In this document: one piece after another, positions 9,211 through 21,378 of the stretch | Position numbering within the stretch: position 1 is the stretch's first letter | Layout of the letters: each line of letters starts with the position of its first letter | Source of the DNA: Epichloe hybrida | Lineage: Eukaryota > Ascomycota > Sordariomycetes > Hypocreales > Clavicipitaceae | Direction: 5' to 3' | Length of the DNA: 46,660 nt | NCBI GenBank assembly: GCA_019022495.1 | Contig: JAFEKR010000113.1 | Location: 1 to 46,660 of the forward strand | Position numbers and translations under genes: made by a program | The notes under the pieces: model-generated | Database searches by the model: none | What the model was told of the DNA's origin: nothing | What the model saw: only the letters and a program-made list of their open reading frames with translations

Positions 9211-12200
9211 ATGGCAGACATGGCTCCGTACAATACAAACGGCCCCAAGAATGGGGTTGAAACGCGGCAAACTTCCGGAGTACTGAACAATAATCTCGCT
9301 CGACCATTCACTCTACAGGAGTCATTGCCTTATTCACCACAAACCTCTACAGTACCCTTCCTACCTGGTAAGGACTTTTTTTGTTCTTGGAACTCCAGGG
9401 GATTGAAGCAACTCAATTTCAATTTGGCTGACAGAAACTGCCCAGACATCATTCCAGACCCTAATGTCGGCTCTGGGTCACCGGCTTTGGGTATCAGAGA
9501 TTTATACCCGACGCAAGACTTTGATAAAGTGAATTACGAGGCAACAAACTCACCAAACGGTCCTAAGAATCTAAAACAAACCGTTGATCATGTACTGCAC
9601 GATCTGAAACCATCGAAAAGGACTCAATAGTTGGTGCAACCTCACGCGTTTACATGCTAGTTAGCAATTCTAACGTCTCGTTAGTAAATTTCCATCCGTG
9701 CCTCAAGGGAGACCGCTGAGTTCATCATCGAGCCGGCGCAAAAGCACATCCGAAAATCTGTCACCTCTTGCGAAAGCAGTATACGAGAGGGTGGGTAGTT
9801 TCTTCAAGGCGACAAAGCCAAATACTTCCAGCCCCAAAGTCGCAAACGGAGATTCAGATCGATCAAGCAACCCCGCGTGTCACCAGACACCAACAACTCC
9901 TTCTCTGCCAAAGCCTCCCGTTCCGATCAGCAATGGAACTTTGCATCCCAGGATAGAAGTGGCTATACCTTCGAAACCTTTCGACCGTTCGTCCTACAAC
10001 GAAATTCCAGACTTCGATCAGCCCGACCAGCAGAATACTGTCACTCCATCAGAGCAATTAGTCGTTGAGGCTCGACAATATACCCAAGCCCAGTTGGCAT
10101 CGCAAGATTCTATCGTTGTCAAGAACCCGGATTTTCGAATCGAACTGCCCGGGGCTGGACTCAATGCTGGCGATTATATTGAGTACTCGGTCGCTCCAGA
10201 CGCCCCAGAAAATCTGTCAGTCAGAAGGAAGGAAAGGGAAGCGTTTGGGGAAAACCAAGCTGTCATCGGAACAAGTCTTGATCAACGTCAACGTGGCGAG
10301 GCGGCGGTTGATGCTCTAGAAAAACTGATGCGTTCCGTATTTTCTGCCGCGGGCAGTGCCTTGGCTATGGAACCTGGGCTGGATCATGTCATTACGATAA
10401 CGAATGACCAGGAAGCTGCAATGACAGCTGCAACGCAGCAGAAGATGCACACTGCACTTCAGAAAGTCATCAGCCTGAAAAGCTTTGATTCTGTTCCTTT
10501 GGAAAACCTTCTTAGGGTGATGAAGCTCAGTGAAGCCAGCCTGAAACAAGCGGATGGTCTTGATATTCGTGTGGACGAGAGCTGGGATGAGACAGCTGTT
10601 CAAGTCTGGGTCAAGCAGCTGAATGAAGTGGAGACTGCCTTGAAATCTGCGCGAACATGCCTCAGAATACTATCTGGCTGCCGTGAAGACAAGCAGCTGT
10701 ACTCTGAAAGCATTATCACCAAGTGCGTCAACATATTCAAGGCCGTGACCGAAGACGTCGTGATGCCTTTGGTCGAGCTCCGGAATTCGGGCACCCCTGG
10801 TAGCCTTTTCAAGCTCATACAGAAGCACAAGAAAACGATTGCCTCAATCTTCGTATGCTGCCAGAAGTTGTCGGTGCTTCTGGCCGAGCTCATCACAAAA
10901 ATCGAGTTATCTGAGTCCGTCATCAACACGCTCGAATTCACGGCTTCGAGGTTGATATTCGTGGAGAATGCGTATCTCGAAAAGGACTCAGCGATCGGTT
11001 TGCAAAAATTTGATGGCATTCGCTCCGTTGCCATGGATATGCTGTGTCAGATTTTCCTGATTAAGCCTGAACAACGACAAGGAATTATTGACGACATTTT
11101 GACTTCATTGGAGAAGCTACCAGTTGGGAAGCTTAGCTCCAGACAGTTCAAGCTAGCTGATGGAGGCAGTATCCAGCCTGTATCAGCTCTCATCATGCGG
11201 CTCGTTCAAGCTAGCTCTGGGCGAGTTGGGGGCGGGGATGCCTCTGGCAAAAGCTCCAACATCCATGCTATGAATACAGATGAACTTGGAGAAGATGAGC
11301 AAGACGAGCGACAACTACCACGAGCTCAGGTAACCGCCACAATCGTGAGCGAGGAACAGGGCGCACAGCAACCAGCTGTGGCAATCCAAGAACTGGAAGC
11401 TCTCGCAGCTCCATTGAATGATACTGCCATGCGTAATGCCTCCTATGTCATCAACTTCATCGTGAAGCGTGCTATGGGTTCCACGAAATCAGGAGATACA
11501 CCGTATCGCAACCTGCTGGACCTTTTCGTGGATGACTTCACGACTTGTCTTTATCTACCTGACTGGCCGTCGGCCGAGTTGCTGCTACGATTGCTGATGG
11601 TAATGATGGTGCAGTTGTTTGAAGCACCAAAGACCGCAGCTCCCGCGAAGAACATGGCTTTGGAGCTCCTAGGAACGATGAGTGCCGCTATTTCCCGTCT
11701 TCGTTCTCATATTAAGAAAACCGCCAGCACTTTTGAAAACAGCGATGCCGGTGAATATGCGCGGTACCTTTCAGATCTTGCCACTCATTGTCTCGAGCAA
11801 AGGTGTCCCATGGAGCACATCGTTGCCTGGTCGGGACCATATCGAGGTGCTCTCGAGTATCTACAAGAAAAAAGCTCCGATGATCCGCATATATCCAGTT
11901 CTGTGACCTTTCTGGTCCTAGATTGGGCGACTAGAGTCCACACAACTTACGATAACACCCAGGATGAGGACTCTCAGCGGAAAAGGGAGCTCGGACGCTC
12001 AGCGTATCGTTTGCGAATGATGATGGAGGATCGAACCTGGCTTTCGAGTGAATACACGTTCAAAGTCATTCCGGCAAACGTGGCCAAATTTGCTTTTTCA
12101 ATAATTGTGCTACGGTCCACCTTTTGCGAATCATTTGGCAAAATTCTCAACATTCTTCTAGGTTCTATGGCCAGCGACCAAGCTACAGTGCGAAGCAAAA

Positions 12201-14917
12201 GCTTGAAAAGTGTGAACCAAGTACTCGAGACTGATCCATCTATCCTAGATGGCGACTCAAGTGTCATTCAGCTCATCCTCGACTGTGCCAGTGACTCGTC
12301 TACCCAAGTCAGAGATTCAGCGCTTGGGTTATTGGGTAGCTGCATTAGCATGCGACCCGTCTTGGAACCATCGCTGATGCCCAAGATCATAGACCGGTTC
12401 CAGGACGCCGGTGTTGGCGTGCGAAAGCGAGCAATGAAACTGGCTCGTGATATCTATTTGCGGAACCGGAGCAAAGTCTTACGGAGTGCCATTGCGAATG
12501 GTCTCTTGCGTCGAGTTCAAGATCCGGACGAAGGTGTACGCGATCTAGCTCGGCAAATGATTGAAGAGGTTTGGTTTGCACCATTTTATGCCCACGAGAA
12601 CACTGCTAGCTTCGAAACCTCTCTCTCGGAACATGTTGCACTGATCATACAGACTGTCAAGGGTGGCACCGTGACAGAGGTTCTGGATAAAGTTTTTCAG
12701 ACAATTCTCAAGCCTCAGAACAAGCCTCCCGAGGGCCAAGGCCCATTTGGTGTTTGTTCGCGACTCGTTGGGACCATGTTTGGGTTAATCGACAACCCAG
12801 AATCAGAAAATGCCAGTGTGCCTTGTGGCCGTGACGCCCTTCAGGTGCTTACAATCTTTGCAAAAGCTGACCCGAAGCTGTTCAGTCTGGAGCAGATCAG
12901 ACTTTTGAAATCGCAACTTGCCAGTTTCACCGGGGCTGAAGAATTGGCAGCGTTTAGAGCGGTAACCGTTATTTACAAACGGGTATTACCGCAGCTTCCC
13001 ACCGTTCACAAAGAATTTCTTGCTGAGGTGAGACTGCAACTTCTTAAAGGCATCGGGAAAATCTCGTCTCGGGGAGCACTCGATGACTTGATTGCATGTG
13101 CACATACGGTTTGTGAGCTGCTCAAAGATTTCGCGCCTCTGGGCAATCTCGTCGCGTCCAGTTTGATGGCAATCCAGCGACTGACCAAGGCACCGCTCGA
13201 CGCCAAACGGCTCAATCTCCTCGCTGCATATTCCATTATTGTTGGTAGCGTCGGCAAACATTGTGATCTGGACAAACAGGTTCAAATTTTCAGAGATAAA
13301 TTCCCCGGCTGGAAAGGTGACTCGGTACCCAAATTAATCGTGGACATTTTGTCTCCATTTGCCTCACCTCAACAGTCATTGGAAGCTCGAAAGGCATCCA
13401 TCGAGGCCATCGGGCTTGTTTGCCAGTCCTGGCCTCGCAACTATGTACTGGCCAAGGTTTACACTGCTTTCCAACAAGTCTTCCAAGACAAGGTTCCCAT
13501 TCTGGAAACCATGATTCTGCGATCTTTTAAAGAATTTCTCGTTACGGAAGAAAAGAGATCCGAAGCAGCCGCAGAAGATTCCACGAAAGAGGAAAAGAAG
13601 GAATTGACTGTTATGGGAGGCACCAATTTTGACGATGTTGCTAGTGCCACTACGCAGCGGTTTCTCAAAGACATCACTCGGATCGCGTTGTCTAGCCAAG
13701 ATGAACATGCCTTTTTGGCCATGGAAGTTCTCGGCAGCATCAATCGCCAAGGCTTGACGCATCCGAAGGAAACGGGTGTAACCTTGATCACCCTCGAGAC
13801 GTCTGCTAACAGAAAAATCGCTGAACTTGCGTACTTGGAACACCGATCTCTTCACGAGAAACACGAGACTGTGCTAGAAAGGGAATACGTCAAGGCTGTA
13901 CAGTCTGCGTACAACTATCAACGTGATGTCGTCAAGGATTCACATGGTGCCACCATGGACCCGTTCCAGTCAAAGCTTCATTTGCTGATGGAAGTTTTGA
14001 AGATTAGCAAGATGAAGAATCGGCAACGGTTCCTGGAAAAGTTTGTTGGCCAGGTAGATTTTGACCTGGCGAGGCTGAATGCTAACGAGAACATGCCACA
14101 TCATGTCGACTTTTCACGCTTCATTGCAGAAAATCTAGCCTTTTTCGAATACCAAACTGTGGGAGAGCTTCAGACTACAGTCAACAAGATTGAGAAAATT
14201 GTAGCCGGCACAGGAGCTGCGGTCGCTCAAGCAATAGAATATGAGCTGTTCAATGTTCGTATGGATCTCGATCAGCCAGAACAACCGGCACCCGCAGTTG
14301 CGCCGGACTCAGTGACGGCTGTGTCAACAGAAGGAGCATTTGTCGAACCACCAGCCGAGGCATCAGCTTCCACTGCTGCAGCTCCTGTACTGTCAGTGGA
14401 ACCGCAACGACTACGCCAACTGACTGCTGGATCTATCATTCTTCTCTCACTTTGGGAGGTACGAACACATTTGCGCAGATTTTTCGGTATGGGAACGAAT
14501 CGCCACGACAATCGTGCCAAAGCCTTGGCCAAGGACCTAAACAAGATGCCCGTGAAGGCGCAGGGTGTGCACGGCGAGAGAGTTTGGGAAGAAATTGAGT
14601 CTCACATGAGCGGGCTATCCAGCCAGGAAACCATGGCACAAAAGTGCAAGGCATTCGTGGAACTGATGAACGTCGACAAGGAGTTCAAAGTGGTGAATGA
14701 AGAAGACGAGATGGAGATGGACGGACCGAGCACACCAGGCGAGGGAGAAGAGGATGACGAGAGTGGTGAGAGAGGCCGCAAAAGAAAAGCGGCTGGGACG
14801 CCAGGAGGAAGAAAGAAGAGAGCGCGGTCAAACTCACAGCAGCCGCGCAAAAGAGGAAGACCACCCAAACAAAACGCGGATAGTGATGAAGGAGACGCAG
14901 ACGGAGACTGGGTTTGA
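9211..14917 (+). CDS. SCC2: Cohesin loader SCC2/Mis4 (Nipped-B family), 3 exons
   Basis: Exons 9211-9367, 9446-9629 and 9685-14917 give 5574 nt and about 1857 residues, the usual size for this family in filamentous fungi. The short N-terminal exons carry RPFTLQESLPYSP and, across the first junction, VPFLPDIIPDPNVG, a conserved Mis4 N-terminal pattern. The second junction gives KRTQYKFPSVPQ. The long exon is alpha-helical HEAT-repeat sequence, for example SSTQVRDSALGLLGSCI and VGVRKRAMKLARDIYLRN, with a Lys/Arg-rich and acidic tail (PRKRGRPPK, then DSDEGDADGDWV). SCC2 with SCC4 loads cohesin on chromatin. The large exon is open upstream of 9698 only to the inferred acceptor, so the GTG there is not a start. 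The second donor is GTTGGT, the same unusual form as in the DOHH intron. Confidence 0.92.
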
Positions 14918-15066
14918 AGGGAAGAAGACAAACCAAACACGTTTAAATAAGACGATATATGGGGGGATGGATCATCGACGGTTTATGATGTGCACATGTG
15001 GGTAGATGATGATGTTCATGACAAGGCGATAGTAACTATATGGGCCCATCTAAAGAGGATGAGGGA

Positions 15067-15118
15067 GCGGCGGAGTGGGCGGAGTGGGCGGAGTGGGCGG
15101 CGTTGGGCGGCGTTGGGC
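15067..15118. repeat. Short GC-rich tandem repeat
   Basis: The words GGCGGAGTG and GGCGGCGTTG repeat head to tail, three and two times, in an otherwise mixed-composition spacer. This looks like replication-slippage minisatellite. Confidence 0.7.
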
Positions 15119-15895
15119 AGATACGTGCTCTTTTTCAGAAACGGGACCGACTGTATACTATCACACTTGACATAGAATCAATACGTCGCTGTTATTTTCT
15201 CTAGACGGAGATGAGGGACTACTCCGTATAGGTAGAAAGAGTAATATAGGCGGGGTGCTCCGTATCAACTTGACGTCAATCATTGATACCCCCTAGGTTA
15301 TTTTACAAATCTACGTGCCCCAGTTTTTCGTTCCTCTCTAGCAGCTGTAATCAGCTATAAGTACGGATCAATACTATTATTATTAAAGAGCTACAAGGAA
15401 AATGGACAGGGTATATAGCGCTATGAAAGAACACATCCGTTTCTATAGGTTATTAGTAATAAAAGGTACCTTTTAATCTTAGCCCCTGTCTCCCTTATTT
15501 CTAAAATAATTCAGGGGGTGTACGGATTACGGACCGACGGACCGTACATGTAGTGTACAAAAGACGCAAAAGACGCAAAAGACGACTGGAGGCGCATGCG
15601 GGCTGGATGCAAGCCACCAACGTGCAGAGCAGTGGTTGGGTTGGCTGACGACTTGATCTCGAAGGATCTCAAAGGAGGCAGCAGCCACATGCACTTTGCA
15701 CCACGTTGTGTGCCGGCGCTGAACGGGCTTGGCTAGATGTATGTGCCTAGCATGCATACCTCGCCTGCTCGTTTCTAGTCCGTACATGTAAAAAACCCAA
15801 AAGACAAGCAGATGATACTGGCACGGAGTCAAAGCGGAGGAGGAGCAGGGACGGACCCGTCTGTTCTGGAATGAGCTGCCAAATTGACCACTCGC

Positions 15896-15936
15896 TCCCT
15901 CTGGTCCTCTGGTCCTCTGGTCCTCTGGTCCTCTGG
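15896..15936. repeat. Octamer tandem repeat (CTCTGGTC)n
   Basis: About five head-to-tail copies of an 8-nt unit are visible with almost no divergence. No coding role is seen. Confidence 0.8.
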
Positions 15937-16284
15937 TACGGACTAATTTTGGGCTTTGGGCTCGTTTGTTGTCCCACGCACAGTCACTGCCCAACAAAAA
16001 AACAACCTTGTTGTTGGCATCAGTGACACTCGCCACTCGCCATTCGCCATCGCATCGGCTCGGTGAAGCCTGGACGCGTTAATATCGAAGCAAGGCGCTC
16101 AACCCCGTCCATTTTCAGTCACCAGCCTCGATCCTGACGCAGCTCTTTTGTACTCCGTACGCTTGCCATATGGGTTTCGAGGGCGAGTTATTTATTCATA
16201 GGCGAATCTTGACGACGTGCCAAAGCAGCCAGGGAAAGCAGCCAGGGACAGGAAAGGACCAGACATTTCCCCATCTCTGTCAAC

Positions 16285-18791
16285 ATGACTTCTTGTAAGT
16301 AATGCTTCTTGTTTGTGTTTTTTGCCTTCTCAATTCATCACATCATTGTCACTATCACCCTCACCCCTTTCCCTCTCCTTGGTCCGTCGTCGTCGTCGTT
16401 GTCACTTGCAGCAAGCCACACAGTGCCTCGTCCAAGGTTCGACAAAAATCGATGCCATCAAAGCCAAGTAATTCACTCAACAAGTCATCACGTTTGCGGT
16501 GGCTTTTACAATGAACACGGCAAGGGCTACAAGGGCCCTCGGATGCGGTGCCAAACTCATCTTCACTCAACTCGTCCTTCATGCACTCGACCGGCCATCA
16601 TCGAGCACAGCCTCATTGACAACGGTGCAAACATGACCCGTTCATCACCCGCATGTTCTTGACGGCATGCAAGAACAAGCATTGGGCCCTGTTCGTCCCA
16701 GTATTTCCCACACAGAGTCGGTCGGTGTCGCTGCGGATCGTGGTTCATGGCCCCTCGAGTTTCTGGTCTCAGGATCCCTGAACAAGACAGAACCCGAAAT
16801 CTTTGGGGAAATTTCGACTTTATTTTTATTTCCCAACCTCCCTCCATTCTGTATACCTTTTATTCTCCGGCCCTCTTTACACTGGCGCATGGCTAACAGT
16901 TGTTGCGACTTTAATCGCCATGGTAGTCAATCATTTCAAGAACAAGCGCGCGGCGCACACCATTCATCGATCCCAAGCCGATCAGTGGAACCCTTTCCGT
17001 CACGTATCTTGGGGCAACCGTGACAAGCGTCGAGAAACATGGGCCGGGGGACAGTTGGAAGCACAGGATGGGCACAACAACGGCGAAGGACTCACCCACG
17101 CAGTCACGGCACCGACACCAAGCAGTGCAATGCCCGGCAACCCCCCTTCGAATGCCGACACTGTGACCAGCCTTGGAAAGGGAAGCGACGAGGCGAACAG
17201 AAGTAGAGGTACCACCAACCTGCCAACAAGCGAAAGTGCCGCGCGCGATCGTTGTCTGGGAGATGGCGAGGCGGGGAAACTCAGAAATCGGAAAATGGAT
17301 GATGATGGGTTCAGAACGGATGGCTCGCCTGTCGGCCTAGAACCAGAACCACCCACTTCTCCCGATGATAACAATGGAAAAAAGAAGGAAAAAAGGAGGG
17401 CCTCATTCGCCATGTTCAGCCCAAGGAGCCCTTTACCGTGGCAAATCAGCTGCAGCGTACCTTTTTGAATTCGTGGATCAACATACTCATTCTCGCTGCA
17501 CCCGCCGGCATCGCCATGAAATACGCCAACGTCAGCGGCATTGTGGTTTTCGTCATCAACTTCATAGCCATCATTCCCTTGGCAGCCATGCTCAGCTACG
17601 CCACCGAAGAAGTCGCCCTGCGCACGGGTGAAACTCTCGGTGGTCTTATCAATGCTACCTTTGGAAATGCTGTCGAGCTCATCGTTGCCATCATTGCCCT
17701 GGCTGATGGTAAGGTGGCCATTGTTCAGACATCTCTGATTGGATCCATCCTTTCCAACTTGCTTCTCGTCATGGGCTTTTGCTTCTTCTTTGGCGGCTTG
17801 CGAAGACCGGAGCAACATTTCAACCACACTGTTGCCCAGACGGCTGCCTCTTTGCTTGCCCTCGCCGCCGCATCAGTCATTGTCCCATCTGTTTTTGAAA
17901 AGGCAGCCCCCCGGGTGGGCCAGGACGATATTGCCAAGATGTCCAGAGGCACTTCCATTATCCTCCTCATCGTGTACAGCGCCTACCTGTTCTTCCAGCT
18001 CAAAACACACCAGGCCGTTTTCAACGAAGAGAGCCAGAAGGTTGCAGCAAAACCCTGGTCTCACAGAGGCATTGGCGACGGAGCAGTCAAACAGGGCTTA
18101 GCCATGCCAAGCGCACTCATGGGTTATGCAATAACTGACAAGGACGAGAACCAGCGCCTGTCCAGGATGCTCATGAACCAGCGCCTTTTGGAGGCCGAGG
18201 AAGACGATGAGGCCGAGGATCCTCAGCTGCACTTCTTTGTGGCTTTGGCTACACTAACCGTGTCTACCGTCATCATAGCATTCTGTGCCGAGGCATTAGT
18301 TTCATCGGTGGAAGCCGTGACTGCGAATGGAGGTCTCAGTGAAGAGTTCGTAGGTTTGATCCTGTTGCCGATTGTCGGAAATGCCGCCGAGCATGCAACT
18401 GCGGTTACCGTTGCTATCAAGGACAAGATGGACCTTGCGATTGGCGTCGCAGTTGGTTCTAGTATGCAGGTTGCCTTGTTTCTAATCCCTCTCCTGGTTG
18501 TTATTGGCTGGTGCATGGGCAACCAGAACATGGATCTGAGCTTCGACCTGTTCCAAGTAGCAGTCATGTTTGTGGCCGTCTTGCTGACCAACTATCTGAT
18601 CGGCGATGGCAAGAGTCACTGGTTGGAAGGATTTCTGCTAATTTGTCTCTATGCTATCATTGCTGTCTGCGCTTTCTGTGAGTGTGGCCCCTTTTTTCTT
18701 GCGTCCGTTTCATCATTGCAAGCCGCTGACAATCTCGTGCACAGGGTATCCCGACAGCGAACTTGACATGGCCAACGGCAGGACTGGCTAA
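16285..18791 (+). CDS. Vacuolar Ca2+/H+ exchanger (CAX family), 5' exons unresolved
   Basis: The membrane core is certain: frame 17396-18677 spliced to 18745-18791, ending FWYPDSELDMANGRTG. It carries both CAX signatures, GNAVELIVAIIAL in the first half and GNAAEHATAVTVAI in the second, with about ten hydrophobic segments and an acidic loop (EEDDEAEDP) between halves. The family exchanges cytosolic Ca2+ for vacuolar H+. Upstream, a long hydrophilic N-terminal frame (from before 16890 to about 17330) contains a possible helix (WLTVVATLIAMVVNHF) and HRSQADQWNPF, typical of the long fungal N-terminal region. A possible first exon is ATG 16285-16294 with donor GTAAGT. The exact 5' exons could not be settled, and the hydrophilic frame and the core are in different registers near 17330-17400. 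Confidence 0.85.
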
Positions 18792-19242
18792 AAGTTCTCA
18801 CGTGTAACTTTGCGGCTATATGTATGGCGTTTTGGTTCTGGTCATAGCCGAGGATGGAAGAATAACCATTCACGTACAGCTCACTTGCGTCGTTTTCTTT
18901 GTTTCTTTTTTTTTTTCCCCCCCCCTTCTCCGTAAGCTTCCGCATTTAAAACGGAAATCTACGTTGTTACTTGTACGGCCAACGCTGCCCCTTTCCATTT
19001 TTTAATTTCCTGTCTTAATTTCGTATTTCGCATACTTTTCAAAAGACCACTACCTACTTATCACGTCGTGTCCTTCTTCCCCAGCCATGACATTTGTCCG
19101 TGCAACAGTTTCTTCGTGGTCATCTTGTACATTATATAGCGCCTGGCTTCAGCTCTTTGAATGAGAGGGAAGGGAAGCAAGTTATATACTCTAGCGTTGA
19201 CAGACTACTAGTGCTGTGAGCAATTTAAACCAAAGCTACGTA
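18792..19242. other. Intergenic spacer
   Basis: This 451-nt gap lies between the 3' ends of the exchanger and the minus-strand dehydrogenase. It is pyrimidine-rich with T and C runs near 18904-18928. No feature beyond presumed 3' UTRs is seen. Confidence 0.4.
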
Positions 19243-20231
19243 TTACAAGGACCACGTCCCGAGTTCATTCTCAGTCCAGTCCCATAGTTCCTTTGCCAAT
19301 CCTCATTACGCGCCAGCCTACCAGCTTTCCCCGGCACCCCAACCGGCTCATAGTACTCTCCGCTGTCGATATTGGAGGTCGCAACCGAGGCCCAGAGCTG
19401 GTTCTTGGCCCCTTGGTTGACGGGTGTAAACCAGTAGTTTGCAATGGGCGACAGAAGCCTCGCCATCAACGGCGCACCAGACATGCTGTTGACCAGATTC
19501 GTCCTGACGACGCCCGGATGCACGGAGACGACGGTCAAGCCGGGGTGACGAGCGGCAAGCTGTCGCGCGAACAAGACATTGGCCAGCTTGCTCTGGCCAT
19601 ACCTCTCAAAGGGCTTCATGTCGGCGGCCGTCGTCTTGAGCGAATCGAAGCGGATGCCCTGCTTGGGGGCCAGGAAGTGCGCGACCCTCGAGCTCAGCAC
19701 GACGACTCGCACATCTGCGCCGTCCCGGGCCGCCGCCGACCTTTGCAGGGTCGGGAGGAGGAGCTTGGTGAGCAGGGCGTGGCCCATGTGGTTTGTGCCG
19801 AACTGGACCTCGTAGCCGTCCTCGGTGACGGCGGGCGCGGCGGCCATGATTCCCGCGTTGAGCATGAGAATGTCCAGCCGGTCGGACTCGGTGGTGAATC
19901 TCTGGGCGGCGCGCTTGACCGACGCGAACGAGGTCAGGTCCAGCTCGAGGACGAGGATTCTGACCGAGGCACTGGCGTCGGCGTCGGCGTCGGGGTTGAG
20001 GGCGGCGTGTATCTCGTCGACTACTTTCTGCGCGGCGGCGGCGTTGCGAGCAGCGAGCCAGATCTGCTTGGGGCCGTGCTTTGCGAATTCGCAGATGGTT
20101 TGCTTGCCGAGGCCGTTGTTGGCGCCCGTGACGAGGATGACTTTGCCTTGCAGGGAGGGTATGTCGGTAGAGGGGTCGAAGGGGATGGAGGCCTTGTCCG
20201 GGGTCATGAGCTTGAGGATGGACGACGACAT
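19243..20231 (-). CDS. Short-chain dehydrogenase/reductase (retinol-dehydrogenase-like), C-terminal frameshift
   Basis: The start is ATG 20231 (MSSSILKLMTPDK). A classical SDR Rossmann domain follows: VTGANNGLG at about residues 35-42 binds the dinucleotide, LNAGIM is the NAG motif, and YGQSKLANV is the YxxxK catalytic pair. VSVHPGVVRTNL closes the core. The substrate cannot be told from sequence; relatives are annotated as WW-domain oxidoreductase or retinol dehydrogenase-like. The single frame ends with an unusual tail and a stop at 19236-19238. One base away, the other register reads AKELWDWTENELGTWSL and stops at 19243-19245, matching the usual C terminus of this group. So a one-base deletion, or a sequence error, lies near 19297-19301. 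Confidence 0.88.
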
Positions 20232-21378
20232 GATGGTTGGAGATGTTGCGCGTTGACTCTTTTTTTTTTTTCTCTCGTTCAGACACGTTATATTTGATGA
20301 GGCAGGATTTGGATGGAGGATGTAAATAAGAATGACGACGGACGGACGGACGGACGGACGGCCTTGAGCAAGCAAGGCAAACAAGCAAAGCAAGCGACTT
20401 AATACCCTGCCCGCCCTACTTTCTTCGGACTTCCCGGGAAGTTTAAGTAACCAGCCAATTCCGTTGCGAAGAGGACTCTTGTTTCATCGTGCGCCTTTGT
20501 CATTTTCCGTCGTTACTTTTGGTTCGCACTGTCTGTTTCAAAGAATGGCACATCACTACGGAGTACGGAGTATAGACTTTGTGCCGAAAACGGCTTCGGC
20601 AACCACGGACGGCTTCCCGAGATGTTTGGGACAGCCATGGCCCATGGGATCTTGCGAATTTTGTCATGATGGAATTAAACTCGTCGGACACCATTTGCAA
20701 GTCTGCTCAGTTCATGACGAGGTCGGAAAAAAAAAAGGGGTAGATTCCCAACGTTGCGTCTTTTCCCACCACTGCGCAGCAGCAAGAACAAGAAACTTTC
20801 ATCTTCCATGACGTTCGCGGGGACGTGCATGGTTACGTTGACGGTGACGGGTGACGATGACTTGGCGAGATACACCCCACTGTACTGTACTATCCCGGTC
20901 AACAGGTGGTGTCGGCGGTGTGAAACAAAACCCCGCCCCCGCTTTTCAAGAACACAGGCCCCTTCCAGTAGTCCGTACCCAACTTGGAGATCTTGATGCC
21001 GCCAAAGCAGGCTGTTGAGGGTTTGAGTCCTCCGTTACGCTCTGATTGTGGGGGAAAAAAAAAAAAAAAAAAAAAAAAAAAAGGTAGTAAAGGAAAGTGG
21101 CTCCGATGATCGTGATGAACACAGAAGTGTCTGGGGTGTCCTGAAGTGTGAACAATACAATACAACATGGATTGGGAAGTAGAGAGAAAGTTAATAGCCA
21201 AACGTGGATGAGTGACTTTTGGAAAGGTACGGGGTGAATCTTGGGATGAGGCTATCCTAATCTCATCTAACATGAATGAAACTCAGACTCCCCCTCCCAC
21301 AGAAGCCACCAACTTCAACAGGCTGGGCCGCAAACGCTGCCGTCCGGGAGCGTAAATTTATCTTTATGGCAGCAAAAC
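20232..21378. other. Intergenic region
   Basis: It contains the dehydrogenase promoter, a pyrimidine tract at 20260-20272, a GGAC tetranucleotide repeat (20338-20361), two overlapping TACGGAGTA words (20557-20572) and a run of 28 A (21055-21082). No coding frame is convincing. The right end is the 3' flank of the micro-exon gene. An alternative last exon of that gene could extend to 21263. Confidence 0.45.
20338..20361. repeat. GGAC tetranucleotide microsatellite
   Basis: About six perfect GGAC units occur upstream of the dehydrogenase gene. Confidence 0.85.

Larger units (their letters stand above)
14918..16284. other. Intergenic region with several simple tandem repeats
   Basis: No gene is supported. 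It holds a GC-rich GGCGGAGT-type repeat (15067-15118), an AAAAGACGC repeat (about 15559-15584), an 8-nt CTCTGGTC repeat (about 15896-15936), and two copies of the 9-nt word TACTCCGTA (15220 and 16151). The right end is the presumed promoter of the Ca2+/H+ exchanger. Confidence 0.5.

Noticed and set aside
9446..9697. Treating the SCC2 N-terminal exon and the long frame from GTG 9698 as separate genes
   Set aside because: Two GT-AG introns join them in frame and restore the conserved Mis4 N terminus.
15527..16036. A 169-codon minus-strand frame
   Set aside because: It translates tandem repeats (CTCTGGTC and AAAAGACGC) and has no family resemblance.
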